DNA of 64,000 nucleotides from Elusimicrobia bacterium UBA5214 (GCA_002412545.1 DHVG01000027.1:23482-87481); one strand, 5' to 3'; positions 1 through 8,496 are shown, counted from the stretch's first letter. Program-made: numbers and translations. Notes: generated from the letters alone by a model not told the origin.

Positions 1-14
1 CATTTAGAAAATTT

Positions 15-20
15 TGTCAA
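15..20 (-). promoter_or_regulatory. Possible -35 element for a gene beyond the window start
   Basis: TTGACA on the minus strand at 20-15 follows the last gene. Its -10 partner would lie outside the window. Seven accepted promoters here use a perfect TTGACA, so this is plausible but unproven. Confidence 0.3.
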
Positions 21-40
21 GATTTTTTTAAGAAAATTTT

Positions 41-733
41 TTAATTATTTTTTCCTTTCTTTATAATTTTATATTCTTGAATGTCTAAAAGCCAATAATA
101 CCAGACCCCTTCTTTTAAAATTTTTTCCGTCTTAGTAATTTCAATTTTCTTTTTGAATATCGGACCATCGTAAACGAAAGTATGAAATTCACCATTTTCT
201 CCACAAGGGCAGATGTTTTTTTTAATTAAAAAATCTAGTGTCTTTTTATCAACTTCCTGTCCAATGAAATCTTTATCAAATAGGTCTGCTTTTGCACTTA
301 CCACAACTGCCTTAAATCCAAGTTTAATAAATTCGGAAATAATATCCTTTGGTTTTAAGTTCCATAGAGGTTCTATCGGGATTATTCCAATTTCAGCGCA
401 TACCCGTTCAACCCAGTTTTGGTGTTCTAATAAATAGACATCACCGAAAACCATTCCTTCAATATTTTCTTTTTCTTTTAATTCTAAAACTGACGACTTA
501 AACTCTCCTTCGTATTCTTTCATATCCGGACTTACTTCTTTCTGAATAATCGGTATTCCAATTGTTTTTGATTGCATTTCCATAAGTTTTGAATCAATTC
601 CATGAAAGCACCCCCTTTTTGTTTCTTTGGAGATAAAGTTTAAGAGAGATAAAACTTGATGTCCTTGCTGAATCGCCTTATAACAGGCAAGCGAGGAATC
701 TTTTCCCCCACTCCAGGAAGCTATGATTTTCAT
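41..733 (-). CDS. Dph6-like PP-loop ATP pyrophosphatase
   Basis: This 230-aa protein belongs to the PP-loop adenine-nucleotide alpha hydrolase superfamily and resembles diphthine-ammonia ligase (Dph6, COG2102). The N-terminus carries the ATP-binding SGGKDS loop at residues 8-13. Near the C-terminus is GENGEFHTFVYDGP (about 178-191), the family's hallmark block. Bacteria lack diphthamide, so the eukaryotic and archaeal role cannot simply be transferred; an amide ligation or ATP-dependent step on another substrate is likely. It is the last gene of the cobalamin operon, 12 bp downstream of the TonB receptor gene, which suggests a role connected with corrinoid use, but that is inference. Family assignment is firm, substrate unknown. 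Confidence 0.82.
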   Translation of the reverse strand: MKIIASWSGGKDSSLACYKAIQQGHQVLSLLNFISKETKRGCFHGIDSKLMEMQSKTIGIPIIQKEVSPDMKEYEGEFKSSVLELKEKENIEGMVFGDVYLLEHQNWVERVCAEIGIIPIEPLWNLKPKDIISEFIKLGFKAVVVSAKADLFDKDFIGQEVDKKTLDFLIKKNICPCGENGEFHTFVYDGPIFKKKIEITKTEKILKEGVWYYWLLDIQEYKIIKKGKNN

Positions 734-745
734 CTTCGGTAGGGT

Positions 746-2686
746 TTACAGTCCTATACTTATCCCACCGGAGAAAGTTCGCCCCGGAAGCGGATAGCCT
801 GCACGGGTAAAATAGCGGGTATCAGTAATGTTTTCCATGTAAACAAATATCTTAATATTTGTGTTTAATTTTTGTTCAAGTCTGAAGTTTAATAGGTTAT
901 AATCAGAAATTTTGTTGTTCATATCATCAAATTGTTTGCCTACATATTTCCCACTAAGAATAAAATTGGTTTTCCAAGGAGTTAGATAAGAAATCTTACA
1001 ATTAACTGTATGTTCTGGACGATACATTAAAATCTTATAATCTTGTTCAGTTATTTTTTTTCCCCTACTTTCCAAGTATGTATAGTTGAAATCATAAGAT
1101 AAATTCTCTTTAATTTGGTGAACAAAAGTCATTTCCACACCTTGGTTATATGCTTGTGCAACATTTGAAGGACGCCATTTTTCCCAATCTGGGTCAGTAC
1201 TTATATTACTCCATTCAATGAGATTTTCTATTTTTTGTCGGAATAAAATAAATTGGGAAGAAATTTTGCTGTTCCAATTTTTTTCTATACCTAAATCATA
1301 ACTCCAACTTGTTTCCGGTTTAACTTCCGGATTCCCCTGTGTATCGCCACCCGGGAAAGGTGGCCATGCAGGCCAGGAACTATACGGAGAAAATAGGTCT
1401 TCAAATGTTGGGGCACGATATCCACGTCCAATATTAGTTGATAGTTTCCAGTTGGGTAATGGGTGCCAGACAACGCTCAATTGAGGATTGGTTTCTCCAC
1501 CGAATAGAGAATGGTAATCATATCTAACTCCAATGAGAGCATTTAATTGATCAAGATTAACAAACTTATTCTGAGCGTAGATAGATGTCAAATTTATTTT
1601 TTTGTCAAAATCAGTTGTTTTGGCAATTTCATTTGTTCGTTCAGCACCGTCTTCACGCAATTCTATTCCTAAAATTAGATTGTTGGGTAAATCAAATTGT
1701 GTTTCCAGACCGATGGTTTTTTTATCAGTTGAGTCATCAATGAGAGATTTTGGACTTTTGTAGTTTCCTTTATCTATATTTCCATAAATCCGTGAAGATA
1801 ATTGTAATCTGCTGCCTAATTTCCTCTCGTATTCTAAGAGTAAATATACTTTATTAGTAGTCTGTTCAGCCAGAGGGTCGTATGCTTTTTTTTCTTTATT
1901 GTTATTCCATTGTTCTGTCGGTGTATTATTTTTCCCCGGGACACCTAACTTAAAGTTGGATAAACCACTCCTAAAGGTAATTTTTCCTAAATTAGTTGTT
2001 TCCAAGCCTAACATAGCAGTGAAGTTAGTGTTATTGCAGTTGGAGTTTTCCCTGAATCCTTGAGCAAGGTTTTTACTGGCAGTAAAAAGTGTTTCCACAT
2101 TTTTTCTTTTTGTACCGAAGTTAAAATTATAGATTTGCTCTCCATAACTTCCCCAAGAAGTGTTAATTTTACTCATTGGTTGTTCAAGAGAAGGTCTTTT
2201 TGTGATGACATTAACTACTCCAGCAAGTGCATTTGCTCCGTAAATTGATGATGCTGCTCCCCGAATGATTTCAATACGGTCAATATTTTCTATACTAATT
2301 TCACTGTAATTGTAACCACCCAAGGTAATATCATTAGCCGAACGACCATCAATAAGAACTAACACTTGTTTGTCTAAAGCACCGCGTAAAATTACTGAGC
2401 TCATTGCTCCTAATGTGCCATATTTTCCTACATTTACACTGTTCAGGTAGTTAATTGCTTCAGCAAAGTTTCGTGCACCGAGATTTTTGATTTCTTCAGC
2501 CGTAATTACCGAGACATTAGTGGGTAAATCTTTTTTTGGCTCAGCTTTACGGGTTAAAGTGATAAAGTAGGCTTTTTCTTCTTCTAAATAACGGATCTCT
2601 TCTTTTTCTTGCGAAAAAGCACTGATTACACAGATTAAAATCCAGATTACACAGATGATTGACTTTAAGAAAAATTTTTTAGGCAT
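746..2686 (-). CDS. btuB: TonB-dependent outer membrane receptor, BtuB-like
   Basis: This 646-aa outer-membrane receptor probably imports cobalamin or another corrinoid with TonB energy. Residues 1-25 form a signal peptide ending near AFSQ. Residues about 55-165 are the plug domain (PTNVSVITAEEI, then VLVLIDGRS, then IDRIEIIRGAASSIYG). The remainder is a 22-strand-type barrel ending in RTFSGGISIGL, with Leu rather than the usual aromatic last residue. The hydrophobic core of the signal peptide is encoded by a GATTACA-type repeat (about 2620-2660). The cobalamin call rests on context: the gene follows btuFCD and lies downstream of a cobalamin riboswitch. A good AGGAGA ribosome site precedes the start. 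A siderophore receptor is the alternative. Confidence 0.85.
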   Translation of the reverse strand: MPKKFFLKSIICVIWILICVISAFSQEKEEIRYLEEEKAYFITLTRKAEPKKDLPTNVSVITAEEIKNLGARNFAEAINYLNSVNVGKYGTLGAMSSVILRGALDKQVLVLIDGRSANDITLGGYNYSEISIENIDRIEIIRGAASSIYGANALAGVVNVITKRPSLEQPMSKINTSWGSYGEQIYNFNFGTKRKNVETLFTASKNLAQGFRENSNCNNTNFTAMLGLETTNLGKITFRSGLSNFKLGVPGKNNTPTEQWNNNKEKKAYDPLAEQTTNKVYLLLEYERKLGSRLQLSSRIYGNIDKGNYKSPKSLIDDSTDKKTIGLETQFDLPNNLILGIELREDGAERTNEIAKTTDFDKKINLTSIYAQNKFVNLDQLNALIGVRYDYHSLFGGETNPQLSVVWHPLPNWKLSTNIGRGYRAPTFEDLFSPYSSWPAWPPFPGGDTQGNPEVKPETSWSYDLGIEKNWNSKISSQFILFRQKIENLIEWSNISTDPDWEKWRPSNVAQAYNQGVEMTFVHQIKENLSYDFNYTYLESRGKKITEQDYKILMYRPEHTVNCKISYLTPWKTNFILSGKYVGKQFDDMNNKISDYNLLNFRLEQKLNTNIKIFVYMENITDTRYFTRAGYPLPGRTFSGGISIGL

Positions 2687-2744
2687 TTTTTTCTCCTTTC
2701 TGCTCGTCCCGTAGACCCCGTAAAATATCTTTACGGAGTAGGAC

Positions 2745-3539
2745 TTATTTACTGGACCATTGCGGGATTAACAGTATATGTGGTTTAGAAGATAACGGAT
2801 TTTCCTTAACGATAACGATTGTCTGATATACTTCCTCAATATTCCGATAAGTTAAAACTTCATTCGGAGGACCGATTTTATGTATTTCCCCGTTATTTAA
2901 TAAGATTAAATTGTCACAATATTCGCTGGCTAAATTCAAATCATGAAAGATAGCAATTACGGTTAGACCTTCTTCTTGGTTTAATTTTTTTATTAAGTCC
3001 AAAATTTTGATTTGATGTCCAATGTCCAGATGGGCAATCGGTTCATCTAAAAGTAAAAGTTTTGGTTCTTGAACTAAAGTTTGTCCGAGGTAAACCCTTT
3101 GTCTTTCCCCACCGGAAAGGTCATTAACATTCTTAGAACTTAATTCTAAAACATCAGTCAGAATCATTACTTTTCTTACAACTTCATAATCATATTCTTC
3201 CATCTTTTCAAAGCGGTTTAAGTGCGGGAACCTGCCCATTGAGATGAATTCTTCAACCGTAAAAGAAAACGGTATTTCAATTGACTGGGGTAAGAATGAT
3301 ACTTCTTTGGCTAAATCTTTTAGAGGAAATTCTTTTATATCTTTCCCGGAGTAGAAAATTTTTCCTTCCCAGGATGGAAGAATTTGGGTAATTACCCGAA
3401 GAAGTGTTGTCTTACCTGCACCATTCGGTCCGATTATTCCTAAAAATTCTCCCTTCTCTAAAGAAAAAGATAAATTTTTGATTACTTCTTTTTCAGTGTA
3501 TCCAGAGGTAAGATTTTTTACTTCCAGTAAATTTGCCAT
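2745..3539 (-). CDS. btuD: Corrinoid ABC transporter ATP-binding protein
   Basis: This 264-aa ABC ATPase has Walker A GPNGAGKTT (37-45), the Q-loop near Q85, the signature LSGGERQRV (141-149), Walker B LLLLDEP (161-167) and the switch His199. It belongs to the FecE/BtuD/HemV group that energises uptake of corrinoids, ferric siderophores or haem from the inner face of the cytoplasmic membrane. Its start overlaps the end of the permease gene by 22 bp, indicating translational coupling. Its place between btuC/btuF and a BtuB-like receptor in a riboswitch-controlled operon favours vitamin B12. About 58 bp separate it from the receptor gene; that gap holds a hairpin of the CCCCGTAA...TTTACGG type. 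Confidence 0.88.
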   Translation of the reverse strand: MANLLEVKNLTSGYTEKEVIKNLSFSLEKGEFLGIIGPNGAGKTTLLRVITQILPSWEGKIFYSGKDIKEFPLKDLAKEVSFLPQSIEIPFSFTVEEFISMGRFPHLNRFEKMEEYDYEVVRKVMILTDVLELSSKNVNDLSGGERQRVYLGQTLVQEPKLLLLDEPIAHLDIGHQIKILDLIKKLNQEEGLTVIAIFHDLNLASEYCDNLILLNNGEIHKIGPPNEVLTYRNIEEVYQTIVIVKENPLSSKPHILLIPQWSSK

Positions 3540-4522
3540 TGTCTACTTCTCACAAAGAAAATAAGGAAAAAAAGTCCACCGATAATTCCAGTGATTACAC
3601 CTACCGGGAGTTCTATCGGATAGATAATTGTCCGGGCAAGTGTATCGGCTAAACCAAGAAAAATTGCACCTCCTAAAAATGATGCCGGTAACAAAATCCG
3701 CTGGTCAGAACCACTAAGCCAACGAAAAAAATGCGGGATGATTAATCCGACAAATCCGACTAAACCAGCAGCCGAAACACAGGTACCGATAATCAATGAA
3801 GTAACCAGAAAAAGTAATTTTTTCACTGTTTCCGTCGGTATCCCTAAAGAGGTAGCCTTTTCTTCACCTAAGGTTAGAATATTCAACTCCCTACTGAAAA
3901 CAAAGAGTAAAGCAAAACCTAAGATTACTGCGAAAGTGACTACTTTTATCGTCTCGGTTTCTGCTGAGGAAAGGTCACCCATCAGCCAGAGAATAACATT
4001 ATGGAATTTATCCGCTCGGAATAAAGCAAAAAGAAATAAAACAAAAGATGAAAAGAGAAAACTTAAAATGACGCCACCTAAAATTAAACCGGTTACCGAA
4101 AATTTTTTTCTACTGGCAACAAAATAAACTAAAAAAATTGAAGCAAGCGCACCGAAAAAAGAACAAATCGGTAGAGAATAATATCCGACGAAAAGATTGG
4201 AAAGGAAATTACCGACTACTGCACCTAAAGCTGCACCACCGGAGATACCTAAGGTGTAAGGTTCAGCTAAAGGATTGCGTAATATTCCCTGGAAGACACA
4301 ACCACAACTGGCTAAACCCGCACCGATAACTAAAGATAAAATTATCCGGGGTAGTCGTATTTTCCAGACAATTGTAGAAAGTATTTCATCTGCTTGCTTA
4401 TTCATTAGAAGTTGAAATATTTCTTGAGGCAAAATTTTTCTCCCTCCAAAGATTAAGGAGAAAAAAAATGTAAGAAATAAAAACAGGATTAAAAAAATGA
4501 AAACTGTAACATTTCTTTTCAT
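3518..4522 (-). CDS. btuC: Corrinoid ABC transporter permease
   Basis: This 334-aa polytopic membrane protein belongs to the FecCD/BtuC permease family, whose members have about ten transmembrane helices and work as dimers. Typical blocks are visible: IVWKIRLPRIILSLVIGAGL near residue 50, the GCVFQGILRNPLAEPYTLG segment after it, and GLVGFVGLIIPHFFRWLSG in the C-terminal half (the region that contacts the ATPase). The start codon overlaps the stop of btuF as ATGA, the classic coupled junction. Length and motifs are normal for the family. Substrate assignment to corrinoids follows from the operon and the upstream riboswitch. Confidence 0.88.
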   Translation of the reverse strand: MKRNVTVFIFLILFLFLTFFFSLIFGGRKILPQEIFQLLMNKQADEILSTIVWKIRLPRIILSLVIGAGLASCGCVFQGILRNPLAEPYTLGISGGAALGAVVGNFLSNLFVGYYSLPICSFFGALASIFLVYFVASRKKFSVTGLILGGVILSFLFSSFVLFLFALFRADKFHNVILWLMGDLSSAETETIKVVTFAVILGFALLFVFSRELNILTLGEEKATSLGIPTETVKKLLFLVTSLIIGTCVSAAGLVGFVGLIIPHFFRWLSGSDQRILLPASFLGGAIFLGLADTLARTIIYPIELPVGVITGIIGGLFFLIFFVRSRQWQIYWK

Positions 4523-5457
4523 TTAGTGAGGACCTCTTCCGAATGGAGGAATTCAGTTATTTTTTTTAATCCTTCAACATACCTTACTGGTGTTGGTCGA
4601 CAAATAATATTTGCATCAAGAGTATATATTTGATTTCTTTTTACTGCCTCTAAGTTCTTATACTTTTGCCAAAAATCTTTTTCTTGTTCAGTTATTTCTC
4701 CCATAGTTGCTAAAATAATCACTTCCGGGTTACGCTGGATAACTTCCTCCAAACTTACTCTCGGATATTCAATCTTTGATTCTCGGAATATATTCACCCC
4801 ACCGGCTAAATTGACAATTTCATTAATGAAAGTATTCCTGCCTGCAGTCATTAAAGGTTTAGCTCCCAGTTCTAAAAAAACTTTTACTTTAGGTAGTTTC
4901 TCTACTTTTTGCTTGATAAGTTTAATTTCTTTTTCCTTACCAGACAGGAATTTTCTCGCTTTTACTTCTTCTCCAACCATTCTTGCTAAAAGAAGAAAAT
5001 CGTGTGAGATATCTTCAAAATTTTTAACTTCTCCGAAGGTAAATATATTTATCCCCATCTTTTCCAATCTATTGATAGTATTTCTATCCTGTGCAGCTAA
5101 TGAGGCAAAAACGATGTCCGGTTTTAGAGAAATTATTTTTTCAATATTTGGTTCAAGCAGAGTGCCAACTTTTTCTTTTTTCTTTGCTTGCGGTGGATAA
5201 TCGCAGTAGTTAGTAACTGCAATTGTTTTCTCTTCCACACCGAGTAAATACAGTTCTTCGGTAATAGATGGAGCGAGTGAGATGATACGGCAATAGGGTG
5301 ACGCAGTGATTTGACCCTTGGGTGACTGGGTGACTTGGTGAGTGCCTGCCCGCCGAAGCGCTCCGTCGCCAAAGCTCTGGAGCGTCGGCGACTTCAGCGT
5401 AGGCGGGGGTGAAGGAGAGCAACCCAAAACTAAAAGGAGAAAAAGCACAATACCCAT
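4519..5457 (-). CDS. btuF: Periplasmic corrinoid-binding lipoprotein
   Basis: This 312-aa substrate-binding protein of the BtuF/FepB class III type delivers corrinoid to BtuCD. A lipobox LVLGC places the lipidated Cys at position 13. The mature fold starts at RIISLAPSITEELYLLG and contains typical TNYCDYPPQAKKKEKVG and LKPDIVFAS segments. The signal peptide is unusually short and has no basic n-region; six upstream codons read NKRTYRI in frame but offer only ATT as a start. Between the lipobox and the fold about 40 residues (THQVTQSPKG and surroundings) come from a short tandem repeat plus a GC-rich palindrome (5294-5409). The start overlaps the end of cobS by 28 bp. Confidence 0.85.
   Translation of the reverse strand: MGIVLFLLLVLGCSPSPPPTLKSPTLQSFGDGALRRAGTHQVTQSPKGQITASPYCRIISLAPSITEELYLLGVEEKTIAVTNYCDYPPQAKKKEKVGTLLEPNIEKIISLKPDIVFASLAAQDRNTINRLEKMGINIFTFGEVKNFEDISHDFLLLARMVGEEVKARKFLSGKEKEIKLIKQKVEKLPKVKVFLELGAKPLMTAGRNTFINEIVNLAGGVNIFRESKIEYPRVSLEEVIQRNPEVIILATMGEITEQEKDFWQKYKNLEAVKRNQIYTLDANIICRPTPVRYVEGLKKITEFLHSEEVLTK
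5294..5409. repeat. Tandem GGTGACTTG-type repeat plus GC-rich imperfect palindrome inside btuF
   Basis: Bases 5294-5344 are degenerate copies of GGGTGACTG/GGTGACTTG. Bases 5345-5409 form a GC-rich imperfect inverted repeat (CCCGCC with GGCGGG, CGCTCC with GGAGCG). Both lie in frame in the linker after the lipobox of BtuF, where extra residues are tolerated. Base composition differs sharply from the flanking AT-rich gene. Confidence 0.75.
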
Positions 5458-6206
5458 AATTCTATAAGTTCGTTTATTGCACCCAAGACATCGCCAGTGA
5501 TGCCATTAATTTTCTTATCACTGTATTTGAGTATCGCATAAACCAGAGAAATAGTGCCGAGAATTAGAAGTAGTCCTTTAAATCCCTGAAAGAAAAATAC
5601 CACGATTAAAGTTATAATACTGGTAAACAAAATATCCAGGGGATTCCTTCCCGCTCCGCCGACCTGTCTCGCCGACAGGCGGAAGCGAGGCGAGTGTTCA
5701 AGAAAAGTTCTCCCCAGCCCTTCTTCTTTTGCCGGTTGTCCAAAAACGAGAGCACCAGCCATTGCCCAGCGACTAACCATCGGCATCAAAAGCAGAGCCG
5801 GATATTTGAATTTTATATTTTCTAAGAATAAGAATTTGCTCAGAAGTAGAAAAAATAGTGCAATTACACCTCTTGCACCAATATGCGGGTCATCCATAAT
5901 TCTTAGAGTGTCTTCTTGACTCTTACCAGCAAAAAATCCATCACAAGTATCGGCAAAACCATCTATGTGTAGACCTCCAGTTAGGATTACCAAAATCACA
6001 AGAAGGAATAGATTGGTAATTGAAGAAGGAAGAAATTTTGTCAAGAAGTAATTAGCCAGAACTAAAATTAGCCCAATTAGAAAACCAACTACCGGGAAAC
6101 AAACAAGACTGTGCTTACTTATTTCTCTCTTCCCTATTGGTATAACAGTTAGAAAACTCAATGCCGAAAAGAAATTTTTTCCCCAATCATCTAACCACCT
6201 ATTCAC
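5430..6206 (-). CDS. cobS: Adenosylcobinamide-GDP ribazoletransferase (cobalamin synthase)
   Basis: CobS joins adenosylcobinamide-GDP to alpha-ribazole (or its phosphate), the last step of the nucleotide loop pathway, in the cytoplasmic membrane. The 258-aa protein shows the family's acidic motif DGFADTCDG at 82-90, followed by DPHIGARG and several hydrophobic helices. Residues about 171-188 (EHSPRFRLSARQVGGAGR) are an insertion encoded by a GC-rich palindrome at 5646-5702, directly after the conserved EEGLGRTF block. The reading frame stays open through it, so the enzyme is probably functional. It follows cobT after 4 bp and overlaps btuF by 28 bp, so it is part of one polycistron. Confidence 0.9.
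   Translation of the reverse strand: MNRWLDDWGKNFFSALSFLTVIPIGKREISKHSLVCFPVVGFLIGLILVLANYFLTKFLPSSITNLFLLVILVILTGGLHIDGFADTCDGFFAGKSQEDTLRIMDDPHIGARGVIALFFLLLSKFLFLENIKFKYPALLLMPMVSRWAMAGALVFGQPAKEEGLGRTFLEHSPRFRLSARQVGGAGRNPLDILFTSIITLIVVFFFQGFKGLLLILGTISLVYAILKYSDKKINGITGDVLGAINELIELWVLCFFSF
5646..5702. repeat. GC-rich palindromic element in frame in cobS
   Basis: The core CCTGTCTCGCCGACAGG is a near-perfect palindrome flanked by GCTCCGCC and GGCGGAAGC, a second inverted pair. It codes for extra residues (about 171-188) in CobS and matches in style the elements at 32124-32143, 43422-43442 and 58473-58502. Confidence 0.7.
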
Positions 6207-6210
6207 CTAA

Positions 6211-7311
6211 TTATTCCCCTCTTTTAGAGACACCTGCCGATTCAAAAGTTGCCATTTCAGTTAAAATTTTTATACTTGCTTCAATAAGGTTCATTGCTAA
6301 ACATGCACCGGTTCCTTCACCAAGACGTAAATCCAAATTGAGAATTGGTTTAAGTCCAAGCCAATTAAGTTGAATTTTATGTCCTGGTTCCTGAGAACAA
6401 TGTCCAGCAAGTAAATAGTTGCAGGTTGCAGGTTGCAAGTTACAAGCAATGAGTGCTGCTGCCCCGGAGATAAAACCATCAATTACTACTGGAATTTTGT
6501 GTGCTGCTCCAGCGAGTATTATTCCAGTGAGTCCGCCGATTTCAAAACCGCCGACCTTAGAAAGAATATCAATACCATCTTTTGGATTGGGATGATTTAC
6601 AGCGATTACCTTTTTGATTACAGCGATTTTATTTTCTAACAGTTTTTCGTCAATTCCAGTTCCTCGGCCGGTAACTTCTTCTACCGGGTGCCCAGTAATT
6701 ATGGCAGTAATTGCACTTGCCGAAGTTGTATTTCCGATACCCATATCTCCGGTCCCGAGAAGGTGAACATCGGAATTTCTAATTTCTTCTTCAACTAATT
6801 CAATTCCGGTTTCAATCGCTCTTATTGTCTCTTCTTTAGTCATCGCCGGACCTTTAGTAAAATTCTTCGTCCCGTAATTTATTTTTTTAATTTTTAGTTC
6901 CCCACCCTGAAACCCACTCACTTTGTTCGGGGTTGAAGGGTGGACTACATTTATGTCTTCGGCTACACCGATATCTACAACAATAATTCTTGCCCCAATA
7001 TGTTTTGCCAGAACATTTATCCCCGCTCCACCATTGATGAAATTATAAACCATTTGTGGAGTAACTTCTTTCGGATAGGCAGATACACCTTCTTCTGCCA
7101 CGCCATGGTCACCAGCTAAAGTAAAAATGACTTTGTTCTTAGTTGATGGATTTTCCTTTCCAGTGATTGCAACTAAATGTTTAGCAATTTCTTCCAATTG
7201 TCCAAGTGAACCTAATGGTTTGGTAAGATTATCTAACCTTTTTTGAGTTTTAATAAACCATTCTTTTCCTAACGGCTGAATTTTGTTTGTAATTTCTCTA
7301 ATTTTCTCCAT
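6211..7311 (-). CDS. cobT: Nicotinate-nucleotide-dimethylbenzimidazole phosphoribosyltransferase
   Basis: CobT activates the lower-ligand base (dimethylbenzimidazole or an analogue) to alpha-ribazole phosphate using nicotinate mononucleotide. I start it at 7311 (366 aa) because an AGGAGG site lies just upstream; a GTG 15 bp earlier would place that site inside the gene. Motifs: AGDHGV (67-72), MGIGNTTSASA (190-200), EPGH (308-311) and GEGTG (331-335), whose Glu332 is the expected catalytic base. Residues about 124-139 come from an imperfect palindrome (6902-6943), and ACNLQPATCN (289-298) is encoded by a short tandem repeat although family length is kept there. It lies between cobU and cobS in the riboswitch operon. 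Confidence 0.92.
   Translation of the reverse strand: MEKIREITNKIQPLGKEWFIKTQKRLDNLTKPLGSLGQLEEIAKHLVAITGKENPSTKNKVIFTLAGDHGVAEEGVSAYPKEVTPQMVYNFINGGAGINVLAKHIGARIIVVDIGVAEDINVVHPSTPNKVSGFQGGELKIKKINYGTKNFTKGPAMTKEETIRAIETGIELVEEEIRNSDVHLLGTGDMGIGNTTSASAITAIITGHPVEEVTGRGTGIDEKLLENKIAVIKKVIAVNHPNPKDGIDILSKVGGFEIGGLTGIILAGAAHKIPVVIDGFISGAAALIACNLQPATCNYLLAGHCSQEPGHKIQLNWLGLKPILNLDLRLGEGTGACLAMNLIEASIKILTEMATFESAGVSKRGE
6902..6943. repeat. Imperfect palindrome in frame in cobT
   Basis: CCACCCTGAAACCC at 6902-6915 faces GGGTTGAAGGGTGG at 6930-6943, matching at 12 of 14 positions. The element codes for HPSTPNKVSGFQGG in CobT, apparently a surface-loop insertion. Confidence 0.65.
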
Positions 7312-7333
7312 TTTTCCTCCTTTCACTAATTCA

Positions 7334-7846
7334 CTATTTAACCTTTAGTGGTATTCCGGTAACCATTAAATAGACCTTATCGGCATAGTCAGCAATTACT
7401 TGGTTAACCTTACCTAACAATTCCTGAAACCCCCGCCCGGTTTTGTTTACCGGGACAAGACTCATTCCCACTTCATTAGAAATAATAAAGGTATGTATTT
7501 TCTTCTTTAAAAGTAAAGAACAAAATACAGAAGTTTTCTTTAAAATTTTTTCTTTACTCATACCGGAAGCCAGAAGATTGGAAACCCAGAAATTTATACA
7601 GTCAATAACAATAATTTTTGAAGTTATTTTTCTTATCCTACTGATAAGGTCAAGAGGTTCTTCTATTGTTTCCCAATTTTTTGGACGCATTTTCTTATGT
7701 TCTTCAATTTTTCTTTTCATTTCTTTATCACCCGCGCTTCCTGTAGCCAGATAAGTCACTGGTCCACCGTGGCGGATTGCTTGGCTTGTCGCATAATTCG
7801 TCTTCCCGCTTTTCACTCCCCCAAGAATAAAAATTATTTTTCCCAT
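7334..7846 (-). CDS. cobU: Adenosylcobinamide kinase / guanylyltransferase
   Basis: The 170-aa bifunctional enzyme phosphorylates adenosylcobinamide and then adds GMP, giving the substrate of CobS. The P-loop GGVKSGKT is at 9-16. His50 within EEHKKMRPKNWETIEEP aligns with the guanylylated His of the family. DCINFWVSN (Walker-B-like) and SNEVGMSLVPVN with GRGFQELLGKVNQ complete the signature. Length is normal. The gene sits 35 bp after cobO/btuR and 22 bp before cobT, consistent with one transcript. With CobT and CobS it forms a complete nucleotide-loop assembly set; cobC and cbiB/cobD are not in this window. Confidence 0.92.
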   Translation of the reverse strand: MGKIIFILGGVKSGKTNYATSQAIRHGGPVTYLATGSAGDKEMKRKIEEHKKMRPKNWETIEEPLDLISRIRKITSKIIVIDCINFWVSNLLASGMSKEKILKKTSVFCSLLLKKKIHTFIISNEVGMSLVPVNKTGRGFQELLGKVNQVIADYADKVYLMVTGIPLKVK

Positions 7847-7881
7847 TTACCAAATAGCCGAATTACAGCTACTGTTTCACT

Positions 7882-8496
7882 CTAATACTCTATCCCTTTT
7901 CTCGCCTTTACTCCTTTATCATAGGGATGTTTAATTTTTTTCATCTCAGTAACCAAATCAGCAAAATTGATTAGTTTTTTTGGAGTACCTCTACCGGTAA
8001 GGATGATTTCCATATCCTTTGGTTTTTTTCGCAGAATTCGAATGAGTTCATCGGGAGAAATAAATTTATCTCGTAAAGCAATAATTATTTCGTCAAGGAT
8101 TAAAAGATTATGACGGTTCTCTTGAAAAATTTTTTTGATAAAATTTAATCCTTCTTCTAAATTTTTTCTTATTTCTTTGGGGCTTATTTTTTTGAAGAAG
8201 TGTGGATGACGGGGTGCAAAAGTATGAAAGTCAATTTGAGGTAAACCCCGCACCAAGATGGTGCGGGGTAAAGAATGAAAAATTTTCTGTTCACCGTAAC
8301 TGAAAGTTTTTGGGTCTTTAAAAAATTGAATAAAACATACTTTTAGACCCTGACCCAAAGCACGAACTGCTTGACCAACCGCAGTCGTAGTTTTCCCTTT
8401 CCCGTCACCGGTATAGATTTGTATCAAACCTAATCGCGAATTAACACGAATTTTTTGAGGCACGAATTTGCACGAATGATTTTTTGTTAGTTTCAT
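7882..8496 (-). CDS. cobO: Cob(I)yrinic acid a,c-diamide adenosyltransferase (CobA/CobO/BtuR family)
   Basis: This ATP:corrinoid adenosyltransferase adds the 5'-deoxyadenosyl group to Co(I) corrinoids. The P-loop GDGKGKTT is at 30-37, preceded by IQIYT and followed by QAVRALGQGLKVCFIQFFK. LLILDEI is the Walker-B-like strand and LTGRGTP the later conserved block. The start at 8496 has an AGGAG site 9 bp upstream. Residues about 7-22 are encoded by a CACGAATT-type repeat, and PRTILVRGLPQ by a perfect 11-bp-arm hairpin (8245-8269), so the gene has taken up two repeats without losing frame. It is the first gene after the cobalamin riboswitch and its terminator. Confidence 0.9.
   Translation of the reverse strand: MKLTKNHSCKFVPQKIRVNSRLGLIQIYTGDGKGKTTTAVGQAVRALGQGLKVCFIQFFKDPKTFSYGEQKIFHSLPRTILVRGLPQIDFHTFAPRHPHFFKKISPKEIRKNLEEGLNFIKKIFQENRHNLLILDEIIIALRDKFISPDELIRILRKKPKDMEIILTGRGTPKKLINFADLVTEMKKIKHPYDKGVKARKGIEY
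8245..8269. repeat. GC-rich hairpin element in cobO
   Basis: ACCCCGCACCA, loop AGA, TGGTGCGGGGT: a perfect 11-bp-arm hairpin inside the coding sequence. It is of the same size class (8-11 bp arms, 3-nt loop, C4/G4 ends) as the hairpins in the cobalamin riboswitch and in the permease gene at 62370. Confidence 0.75.

Noticed and set aside
5133..5422. Two alternative minus-strand frames overlapping the start of btuF
   Set aside because: They come from the GC-rich palindrome and repeat in the BtuF linker and have no family features; BtuF explains the region.
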